Assembly: GCF_037392515.1 (NCBI RefSeq)
Contig: NC_090290.1
Span: forward strand, 35,923,253 to 35,987,252
DNA from: Haliotis asinina
Lineage: Eukaryota > Mollusca > Gastropoda > Lepetellida > Haliotidae
DNA length: 64,000 bases
Direction of reading: 5' to 3'
A program made the translations under genes and the position numbers. The stretch's first letter is position 1. The number at the start of each line of letters is the position of its first letter. Shown here piece after piece: positions 55,476-64,000 of this stretch. Under the pieces are notes generated by a model that saw only the letters and a program-made list of their open reading frames with translations, was not told where the DNA came from and did no database searches.

Positions 55476-56766
55476 CCTGCAATAAACGCAAACATTACAT
55501 GACTTTAAGCATAACACGTGGAATTGAAAATTAGTGGAGGAGTTTTCTAACTTTGGCTCATTTAACTAAATAAACAAAATACAGAAAATGCAACAAAGTT
55601 CACATGTAGAAAAACATACAAGAAGAGATGTCGTAAAAATGGAGGTTTCATTATCTTTTTGTTAACTCACTCACTCATTGGCATGATTTTGAATGATATC
55701 GCTATCACATTGTTATCATATCCTACCCCTCCCATGTTTTATCTTCATAACTTTCGCATGATATCTAGGATGACCCCAGGCACTTGGCAGTTTCACGGTC
55801 AGTTGGAACTTATGCTGTTGAGAATATCGAACTTTCATCTACTTGACTTAATGTAGAATAACACGTGCGATTGAAATTCTATTTACCATCCAAAATGATT
55901 CTTCAAATATATTTCCAGTCAAGTTTAGACTCACTTAAAACTCTCACTATGTGATATATATATAGTTGGTTGCATCGATGATGAATTTCTCCTCTAAATG
56001 CTAACATGAGGCAACTAACTGCAAACCGTATGCACAAGGATCATGCATCAAATTTATGTAAAGCAAAAATCGTGTACTGAGTTTCGTCACTTAATTGAGC
56101 TCACGAATTGAACTTTTCAACGTTATCAAAGAGTACCTTCAAACAGTATGGAATATTAGCAAAATCTAGTTTAGAACACATGAGTGAAAAAGGGGCTACA
56201 TTTACATCTTTGAGTCTTGAATATTTAATATCCAGCTTTTAGCCCCAGTGGCAGAAAGATAAAGATGTCATTATTCTGAGTCCAGAAAATTATTTCTGCC
56301 AGGAGATATCATGCGATCTCTCATTACAGGCAGGAACCCAGGTCGGGATAATAGATACACTGAACAGAGACAGTGGTGATTGTACAACAGTAGTAACATT
56401 AATTCGACAGCTACATGTTCACGAACGCTCTGAGGAACGACGTTCTAACTGCTCTGTAGCAACGTGGCCGTGGGCGGATACATGCCATCTGGTCGTAGAG
56501 AGGTAACGATTTCCGCACACTGAGAATTATCTCTGTGAGCCTTGTGGGTTCTTTAATCTCAGTAGCGATAATGCTTCAGTCAATATATCGATGTCTCCAA
56601 CTATATCGGTACATGTATCAATGAAGATATGTGAATTCGAGCATTTGATCACTGAAGAATGAAAGCATTTATCTGATTACGAAAGCAAGATGGGGGCAAA
56701 ATATCAAGATTGAACTCTAAAGAATTTTTATGACTGAATAGAAGTAAACCATGAATATTCAGATAA
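55476..56766. other. No gene seen
   Basis: AT-rich unique DNA. Confidence 0.5.
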
Positions 56767-56767
56767 T

Positions 56768-58390
56768 ATATACACCTGGAAATTAATCAAGCAACACCCC
56801 AATTTTTTCTATTGGAGCAACTTTGAAGTGTTCTGACAATCAAAATATGCCGGGTTGATATAGTTTGACACTTTTTTATTCAACAGACGATCTCTGACAA
56901 ACAACTTAAAGGGAAAAAGTATCAAGACTTTGCTTTATTGCAACGAAATCCAAATTCTTAAAACTGTCTTAAATTCATGAAAAAATGGACACAATTTACT
57001 ATTCATCCACAGACGTTGTTGTCAGGTGTATTAACACAAATGTCACATGGAAAGAAAGAACAGTCATCTGAGAGTCTGCACACCGACTTTCATCAATATC
57101 TAGTGTGTCCTCCCTGCGCACGCACCACCGATTCCAGACGCCTCCTCATTCCTTGGATGAGTCTCCGGATCTGATTCTGGGGGATCCTGTTCCACTCCTC
57201 ATGCAGGGCAGCCGTCAATTCGTTGAGATTATGGACTGGTGGGTCTCTCTGCCTCACACGACGGCCAATAAAGTCCCACAAATGTTCAATGGGGTTGAGG
57301 TCAGGGCTCATGGCAGGCCATGGAATTCTGTCAATTGCATTTTGCCGCAAAAAATCATTTACAGCATGCGCCCTGTGAGGTCTAGCATTGTCGTCCATAA
57401 ATATGGGTCTCGTTGCCAGAGGATGGCTCTCAAAATGAGGTACCACAGCCCTGTCAAGAACCTCCTGTTGGTAACGAACACCGTTAAGGTTGCCACGGAT
57501 GGTAATGATATCCAACTTGCAGTTCATGGAAATGCACCCCGATACCATAACGGAACCTCCCCCAAAGGCCACAGTCTCCTGGATGTTCCGTGGAGCCATT
57601 GCTGTGTTCCTCTGCCTCCAGACCCGAGTACGACCGTCCACCATGTGCAGCAAGAACCGGCTCTCATCTGAGAAATGGACCTTCCTCCAAGAGGCAATGT
57701 TCCAGTGCAAACGGTCATTACACCAGGCCAGTCGGGCTGCCTTATGGGCTGGAGACAGTCTGGGTCGCTTGATTGGCCTCCTTGCCCGGTATCCTGCAGC
57801 TTTCAGACGATTCCGAACAGTCCTGTTCGAGATGGGTCTCCCTGGAAGCCACTCCTGTCTCAACCGAGAGCTCGAGTCGAAGGACCTGCGCCGTACAAGT
57901 CTCAGTAAAGCTCTGTCCTCCCGGACTGTGGTCTTCCTGGGTCTTCCTGGTCTAGGCAGGTCTTTAACTTCATTAGTGGCCCGGTATTTTTTCAAAAGTT
58001 TTGAAATTATGGAATGATGTCGTCCGATTTGAGTCCCGATTTGTCTTAGAGACATACCAGCATTCCTCATGCCGATTATTTGCCAACGAGTGGCCTCTGA
58101 TAATTTCCTACGTGCCATGACATTGAAATGAATGAAAAACCGAATGCAATCGACAACCTGCGCTTGTAAACACCCCAGGGAAAAAGTGCATTTTTCGAAA
58201 GTTGAGGTTAAAGCAATGCACGTGCGCTGTGCAAGCTTCACGCGCGTCATATCAACCCATGAAAAGCTCATGCTGTATGTCAATACATCAAAATTGAATA
58301 ATCAATCATCAAAATTACTTCGTTAAACTTTGTTAAGTTTTTATGTGTCTTTGAATTTGGTGTTGCTTAATTAATTTCCATATGTATATA
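56768..58390 (-). mobile_element. Tc1-like DNA transposon, apparently complete
   Basis: Inverted ends: left 'tggaaattaatcaagcaaca' (from 56778), right reverse complement 'tggaaattaattaagcaaca' (to 58380), both beside 'tatatac' sequence. A single transposase gene lies between them in minus orientation. The exact tips are uncertain by a few bases because the flanks are TA-rich. Confidence 0.88.
57093..58118 (-). CDS. Tc1-like transposase, full length, DD34E
   Basis: 341 residues from ATG 58118 to a stop at 57093, without interruption. The frame is open further upstream to 58283, but the 55 extra residues are unlike the family, and 'MARRKLSEATRW' is the usual start. Residues 1-110 form a paired-like double helix-turn-helix with the AT-hook-like 'PGRPRK' at 57-62. 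The catalytic triad is D151 ('FSDES'), D243 ('MDDNARPH') and E278 ('SPDLNPIEHLW'), with 34 residues between D243 and E278. It cuts and pastes its own element using TIR binding and TA target sites in the nucleus. Length and motifs are those of working members. Activity cannot be judged without testing for copies. Confidence 0.95.
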   Translation of the reverse strand: MARRKLSEATRWQIIGMRNAGMSLRQIGTQIGRHHSIISKLLKKYRATNEVKDLPRPGRPRKTTVREDRALLRLVRRRSFDSSSRLRQEWLPGRPISNRTVRNRLKAAGYRARRPIKRPRLSPAHKAARLAWCNDRLHWNIASWRKVHFSDESRFLLHMVDGRTRVWRQRNTAMAPRNIQETVAFGGGSVMVSGCISMNCKLDIITIRGNLNGVRYQQEVLDRAVVPHFESHPLATRPIFMDDNARPHRAHAVNDFLRQNAIDRIPWPAMSPDLNPIEHLWDFIGRRVRQRDPPVHNLNELTAALHEEWNRIPQNQIRRLIQGMRRRLESVVRAQGGHTRY

Positions 58391-58785
58391 TATATTTTAA
58401 TATTTGGAATAAGTTAATGAGGACATTTTGGCATTTTTCTGTGGTCATTTGTTCTGCCCACTCAGTTGCTCAGCTGTGTCTATGTACAATGGGTATTACA
58501 AATTCACTCACTCTATTTCGCATTTCTGTTTCTCGCTTAGGACTACACATAAATGTTCACATTGGCACATATCTTCCACAAGGGTATACCAAATATATGT
58601 CTTTAATTTCTCATCCGTCAGTTTTCGCTTTGTGACGAGCAATATTTTCACTGTTCCAGCTCGGACTGGGGTCTTCATTTCACAACTTTTGAGATAAAAC
58701 AGAGCATAAGCTTTCTACGAAGATGTTAAGTATTTTAGCTGAGACTCAGCAAATAAAGTGAAACTTCTTCGGTCGGTAGTGTAGC
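58391..58785. other. No gene seen
   Basis: Unique DNA. Short frames (72 and 89 codons) overlap in two frames and look random. Confidence 0.5.
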
Positions 58786-58789
58786 ATAG

Positions 58790-58860
58790 TTGTCGGGGGG
58801 TGGAGGTGGAGGTGGGGGTGGGGGTTGGGGGTTGGGGGTGGGGTGCATTTCGCTGTGTGG
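58790..58860 (+). repeat. G-rich quadruplex-prone tract
   Basis: 'ggggggtggaggtggaggtg' then 'ggggttgggggttggggg'. Similar composition to 42410-42612. Confidence 0.88.
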
Positions 58861-59215
58861 CATGTGTAGAGACATTGATTACAGTATTGTCAAAGTATTG
58901 GCGGAAGGTCGTAAACTTGGATTATTTGATTTCAACACATCACAGATAACCCTGAGGAATTAATGATAAAATCTGCTGTTTACTCAGACCCCCGATGTCG
59001 ACAATAAACCAGATATATAGGTCACTGTACAACCACGAACGGGCTGATCACAAGGTCTTTGCTGTGCATATCTTTGAATAGTCAACCCTAGAACGAAGAT
59101 ATGGAGTCCTTTCAGGGGAGTTGTTGAGCTCTGTTTGGTTTGAACACTCTTTGCGTGTTTGTTTGCTTGTTCCAAACTGAAAGGCGACTGACGGGATCAG
59201 GCTGAGTACTGGACT

Positions 59216-59277
59216 ACACTCACTCACTCTCTCACTCACTCACTCACTCACTCACTCACTCTCACTCACTCACTCTT
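59216..59277 (+). repeat. (CACT)n simple repeat
   Basis: About 14 copies of cact / ctca, like SINE tails but without a SINE body directly upstream. Confidence 0.9.
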
Positions 59278-59339
59278 TGTCGCCTAAAGCTGCGCACATC
59301 AACTGTCTAGCCACATTGCCGCGGTTTTGTGCATAACAG

Positions 59340-59485
59340 AGTGTGGACCGACCAGCCCAGTGATTGACAGGATGACCATCAAATCTACCCAACTGGGATA
59401 CGATGACATGTGTCAACCAAGTACTTGAGCTTGACCACCCTGTCCCGTTAGTCGCCCCTTACGACAAGCATGGGATACTGAACAT
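59340..59485 (-). mobile_element. SINE family B, minus strand fragment
   Basis: On the + strand: 'agcccagtgattgacaggat', 'gacatgtgtcaaccaagtac', 'cccgttagtcgccccttacg', 'acaagcatgggatactga'. Confidence 0.78.
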
Positions 59486-60320
59486 CAGTTCTATCAGATC
59501 ATCACGGTAATATCTTGTTTGCAGTTGTAAAGGGTTCAAAAACAATTTGACATCGCGGCAAAGCGAACTGACCATGTTGGATTCCATGTGAACTTTCACG
59601 CGTACAACATGTTTACTAGAATGGACAACGACGCCAACAGCTGTACATTGAACAACGAAATAGATTCTACAAGGGGTAAAACACAGAATAATGTATGTGA
59701 AATTTAAGAGTACTTGATTATATTTGGTGTATAAAACACACACATCATAAACGTGTTATTCAAAATCAGGTATTGCATATTAGTAAAGTGCGAAAGCAAC
59801 AGTGTCTCAATGTATACAAACAACATGAAATAGTGCAGCATGTGTTAAAACTCGTCCATTAGGCTAAAAGCGAAGCTAAAACCCTAAACATGTCTAGATT
59901 CCCTCAGATTATGAATCATCGGGGCTGCCTTTTAATGCATAAACTTTTTGTTTGTTTCAATCAGAATTATGCATATTCAGAGATAAGTGTTAGTTCACCG
60001 TTAATGTATGCCCTTAGACAATGGCGACGTTTCTATGGATGTTCCACTATGAGGAAAACTTGTGTTCATGGGTGTCTACCCAACCGTTGAGGTCCTAAAG
60101 AATGGATGTGTTCTTGGAAGGGATCGACTTTCTTGGAAGTGTCAACACGTATGACAATCGGCATTTGTCCAACAGATAGTTTATAACCTACATGTGAAGG
60201 GTGTGCTGTTGCGTAGCTAGGAAGTGGGATATAATACCCCAAGATGTGTTGAGTAAACAACTAGCTCTATGTGATAGTGTACAGTCCTGTATCGCAGAGC
60301 TTACTGTCGCTTGTCCGCAA
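59486..60320. other. No gene seen
   Basis: AT-rich unique DNA. Confidence 0.5.
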
Positions 60321-60323
60321 ACT

Positions 60324-60440
<117 letters not shown>

Positions 60441-61275
60441 CTCGCATTTGTTTACAATTGGTTGTCTGCAGACTGTTTGCATGCGCTTATGTGTGTGTGT
60501 TTTCGTGTGCTTCTCAAGCACCAACCGGCTGCGAGGATCAAACTCTGTCTGAACACTCTGTGTTTGTGTTTGTGTGTGAACGTTTGTTCATGTGTGTGAT
60601 TTTGTGTGAATGTGTAATTCTATGAGACAAAGGAGGCCATGACTTCAAAAAGCAAATTCTTCCATATATATTACTTATAACAACAACAAAAAATCCCCCC
60701 AAAAACAAAACAACAAAACAAACAAAACCAAAAACGTTTTGGGTATTTGAACCCCTCACATAGGCTGACATACATGCTTAGATACGGTAGTACTAAGAAG
60801 CGGTTGTAGTAGCAGGACCAACAGTAGCAACAACAACAGCAGCAGTGGGAACGGAATTGCCACGTATCCGGTGTACAATAAACTGCGCTTATAACAAGTT
60901 TCAGAGGACATTCATCTCAGTTCGTTTTAACTCTAGTACGTATTTCGCGTTTGGAGTAAATTACAACTCAAGTAGCCGAGACAGGCAGGATCACTTCGTT
61001 ATATACGTCTGTTCGTCATGTACGTCGTTTCATGCACAAGCTTGAAACATGAAAAATGATCCAGGCATTGTACCATTAATTATGACCCTTGAAATTATAG
61101 GATGGTTGGCAATAGTATTTGAAGGATTTTGTTCCAGGAATATATGAAGTTCTTATATTTCATCCTTGTTGAAGAAAACCACATAAATATGCTTAGGGCC
61201 TCCTTTCACAGAAAACTGTGGATCATTTAAATAGCTCTTCAGTTTTCAATATATTAGTAATGCTTATATTTGCAG
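60441..61275. other. No gene; upstream region of tetraspanin gene 2
   Basis: Some (TG)-rich and (AAAAC)-rich runs. The acceptor 'tatatttgcag' at 61275 shows that a 5' exon lies further upstream, but I cannot place it. Confidence 0.45.
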
Positions 61276-64000
61276 ATACGGTTGTTACAACGACAACGAC
61301 GCCATGTGTCGGGTACTATCCATCATTGGCCGGATCCTTATCGGGCTACTAAGCCTCGTGTTCACGGTACGTATTGTGACTGAGTGAGTGAATGAGTTTG
61401 ACAAAGTATTTCATATAGTAAACCGACGAGCAAAAGAAAGTATACAGCTTGTGTTTGTTTCAATAAGATATAAATAAAAAACCTTTTGATGAAATAGAAA
61501 ACGTATGTTGAAGCACGCTGCAATACACGTGATTTATCAGCAAAATGACAAGGTAGCAATAAATAGTGATGTAGTGATGACCACTGCAGACGGTTTCAGC
61601 GATGATGGAAGGTCAAGGCCATATCACGCAGCGGTCAGTAGACCCATATGCCAGCGGCACGAAGTCTTCTTGTCACTGTGAATCGGCTGACGCAATGACC
61701 CAGTGATGTGACTGCTGATGATGTCACCGTCAACATGTGGTTGCGTAGGTGAATACCCTGCAGACAGCGATCCTCATGGGGTGTTATGACTCTGGGACGT
61801 GCACTTCTGGATCGATCACATGTCTGGCCTGTCATATTGACACGGTTAAACAGCCAAATTATGGTTTGTCTAGTGCAGCCTAATGTCTTGCAATGTGGCT
61901 GATAGAAGCACCCATTTGTGACACCCATGTGGCCTGTTCTCGTTGCGCTGACGTCAACCTTGGCATTGTCAAGTGAATGTTCAGTCTTCACGACAGACAG
62001 GTTTTATACCTTCTAAACGAAAGGTATTCGTGCATTGGACAATATTCAAAATTTTGCAAGAGGTCGTACAAAAAACACGTACAGCTGTTTCTGGATGCAA
62101 TTTGGCAAATGGAAAATGATGGCTGCGTTATATACAATCAGTGCCCTTCAATAATTTACTGTTTAGGAAGCAAATTTGGGATTTGCAGCAGCAATTACAC
62201 CAGTTTACTTTCTTTTGATCGTCGGGTCATAAACTCTTCAAAAAGGGAACTGTACGTGTTGGTCTGCAGTTGTATGTATGGTGTATACCATGGTGTATAA
62301 TCTTGATCGGAAATGATTAAAATATTACCCGTATGGTGAAACCTGTGAGCATGGCCGTAACCAAGAATCCTAATAAGGACTAACATTGGATTCGTTGTAG
62401 TGCATCTCAGCACTAACACCCTAGTCCGTTGCCCCCATCTAACCTAATAATGGCGTCAACAACAAACTGAAGAGTTTAAAAGTTTATCCAAGGGAGAATT
62501 TTAGAGGAGCAATAGAGACCGTTTGTATTTATGACTTTGTTGAAATGCCATAGAAATCCCCAATCAAGCAATAAAGCATGAGCCGAAACAACCCTCCAGT
62601 GTCACGACTGATCATGTGACTAAATATTTGCTAGCCACCTTGCTGTTTATCATTGCTGGTCTGTCTACCCTACAAGGAAGTAGAGGTCAGTTATTTGAAC
62701 AGCCTATCTCATAGACCCTGGACCGCATTATCTCCCCTTTCCCTCAGTGACCTGTGCAATGCCATAGCTCCAAATTAAGCAAGTCCAGATTTCTGAATCT
62801 ACCTTCTCACTAAGGCTCATTTTCAAATAGATTAACGCTTAGTCTCAGAATATCTATGATTTTGATTGTAACAAATAAACCCACTTAAATTGACAAGCAT
62901 CCCCAGGAAGACCAGAAGCTTCAGAACCTGGAGAAATCTAGACTTGCCTCATGTAGAGCTTTAGCATTGCAGGGAGAGGTAGGCTGTATGGAAAATAACA
63001 TTGTTCAGAGACTGTGAGACAGACTACTTTACAAAGTAAACGAAATATTTGTTTGGATTCAAAACTACGTTACTTTGGTGGAATATTTTTAACCATTTCC
63101 AAAAGATCCTGAATGTGCTAAAAAGTCTAATGTGTTAAAGTTGCATGTATGAAAGAGTCTGGTAAAATCCTTATTTAGGAAAGAAACAGGAATCTTCAGC
63201 AATTCGTGGAATAAATATTTGAAAAGTATAGTAGAATGTTAGATGAATGTGTGACTAATACGAGCCCAGTGTCGTACAGGGCAAACTTCGCTCTACGACC
63301 CTTAGCTCTGTGGCAAGGCAATGACCATGGCGGTGCGATCGCTTCGGACAACGACACCAAGATATGGCTTACAATGACAAAATCTATGTAAGCATAGCCT
63401 CTGACGTTCTGCACCCTGTTCGAAAAAGCTGGATGGTATTTCTGATACCATCAACATTCCATAGCAAGGTAGAGAGATATAGAATGGCTCGTTACGTCAA
63501 ACTGTCCAATTTGAACTATGACGATCATCGTCAGTAACCCACGTTTGTCGTGGGAAGCTCTCTGACTTAACTGACAAATGTCATCGCATCCACATTGTGG
63601 AGGTCGAGGCTCATGCTGTTGATCACTGGATTGACTGGTCCAGACACAATTATTTACAGACCGCTGCCATATAACTGAAATATTGCTGAGTGCGTCGAAA
63701 AACTAAACTCACTCACCCACTCCCTCAGTGTACCCTTGTCCTGATGAAACAGAGTACAAACGCCATATTACCATCAAATACATTGCAAGCAAAATGTAAC
63801 ATACGAAAAGGGGATCGTTCAGATTTCCTTCTCAATCTTTCCATATGCTGTTTCAGATCATAGGCTTGGCTATCTTCGCAGCAGGCGTCATGGTCAAGGT
63901 ACAATCACCATACCTAGACAGTCTGTTGGACAATGCAAAGAAAGCCGCTGAAGAGCAGGCCAACACCGCTACTGGATCCACAACCACGTTCCCAGAAATC
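61276..64000 (+). CDS. Tetraspanin gene 2, first two coding exons (continues past the window)
   Basis: Exon 1: 5' UTR from 61276, ATG 61304 to 61366 (21 codons, 'MCRVLSIIGRILIGLLSLVF' then T, donor acg|gtacgt). Exon 2 starts at 63857 and is open to the window end (48 codons). It encodes the end of membrane segment 1, 'GVMVKVQSPYLDSLLDN', and the first extracellular loop. Exon 1 length, 5' UTR style ('gttgt..acgacgcc' before ATG) and the 'MVKVQS' motif match tetraspanin 1, so the two are tandem duplicates in the same orientation. TM2 onward is beyond the window. Confidence 0.85.
61304..61366 (+). CDS. Tetraspanin 2 coding exon 1
   Basis: Residues 1-21, about half identical to exon 1 of tetraspanin 1, with the same 63-bp length and phase 0 donor. 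Confidence 0.88.
61570..61991 (-). pseudogene. Tc1-like transposase relic (N-terminal part)
   Basis: Minus-strand reading contains 'CTRQTIIWLFNRVNMTGQT' and 'SRSARPRVITPHEDR', then 'SRFTVTRRLRAAGI', the paired-domain and GRPR-like linker of Tc1 transposases. Beyond it the family continues through two in-frame TGA codons, each at a place where CGA (Arg) would be expected. The catalytic part is missing. It lies in intron 1 of tetraspanin 2, and it is a different Tc1 subfamily from the intact copy at 57 kb. Confidence 0.8.
61992..63514. other. No gene; intron 1 of tetraspanin 2
   Basis: Unique DNA. A few short frames, none recognisable. Confidence 0.5.
63515..63725 (+). mobile_element. SINE family B, in tetraspanin 2 intron 1
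   Basis: 'tcagtaacccacgtttgtcg', 'tgctgttgatcactggattg', 'ttatttacagaccgctgcca', 'aaaaactaaactcactcacc'. Confidence 0.85.
63857..64000 (+). CDS. Tetraspanin 2 coding exon 2 (cut by the window end)
   Basis: Acceptor 'gctgtttcag' then 'IIGLAIFAAGVMVKVQSPYL'. Same phase and motif position as exon 2 of tetraspanin 1. Confidence 0.85.
   Translation, partial: MIGLAIFAAGVMVKVQSPYLDSLLDNAKKAAEEQANTATGSTTTFPEI

Noticed and set aside
57105..58017. Plus-strand frames of 188 and 175 codons
   Set aside because: Antisense shadows of the Tc1 transposase gene.

Overview
This is a stretch of an animal nuclear genome with exon/intron genes, GT-AG splice sites, many SINEs and many tandem repeats. The commonest repeats are tRNA-headed and related SINEs ending in 'gcggcgtaaaactaaact' plus (CACT)n. 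I recognise these from gastropod mollusc DNA, so the source is probably a marine gastropod, most likely an abalone-like vetigastropod. That assignment rests on pattern recall, not on a search.

Layout. (1) 1-5424, + strand: the last seven exons of a CCDC148 (coiled-coil protein) orthologue. Its introns carry minisatellites, SINEs and a deleted pogo/Tigger-like DNA transposon. (2) 5.4-34.8 kb: gene-poor DNA with two SINE families, minisatellites (notably about 1.9 kb of ~46-bp repeats at 11.2-13.1 kb), foldback elements and dispersed repeats; no gene recognised. (3) 34.85-44.2 kb, + strand: a complete tetraspanin gene with a TATA box, an inferred non-coding first exon, seven coding exons (286 residues) and an inferred intron in the 3' UTR. 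(4) 44.2-61.2 kb: repeats, a broken non-LTR reverse transcriptase relic (minus, about 50.8-52.1 kb), foldback elements, and an apparently intact Tc1-like transposon with a 341-residue DD34E transposase (minus, 57.1-58.1 kb). (5) 61.28 kb to the window end, + strand: the first two coding exons of a second, paralogous tetraspanin that runs off the window. Its first intron holds a decayed Tc1 fragment.

The most unusual pattern is that three introns carry tandem arrays that start or end exactly at a splice site. CCDC148 intron 390-2037 starts with repeats of the exon end plus the 5' splice site. CCDC148 intron 2885-3618 is almost all 30-bp repeat, with the 3' splice site inside the last unit. The tetraspanin 3' UTR intron at 43197 begins with the first unit of its array. 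Other points worth attention are two SINE families sharing one 3' tail, a hairpin element nested inside a SINE, four long foldback hairpins, and arrays built on palindromes or on TGACGT.

There are no rRNA genes, CRISPR arrays or convincing functional tRNA genes. Exon limits come from reading frame, splice consensus and remembered family similarity; no alignment was run.
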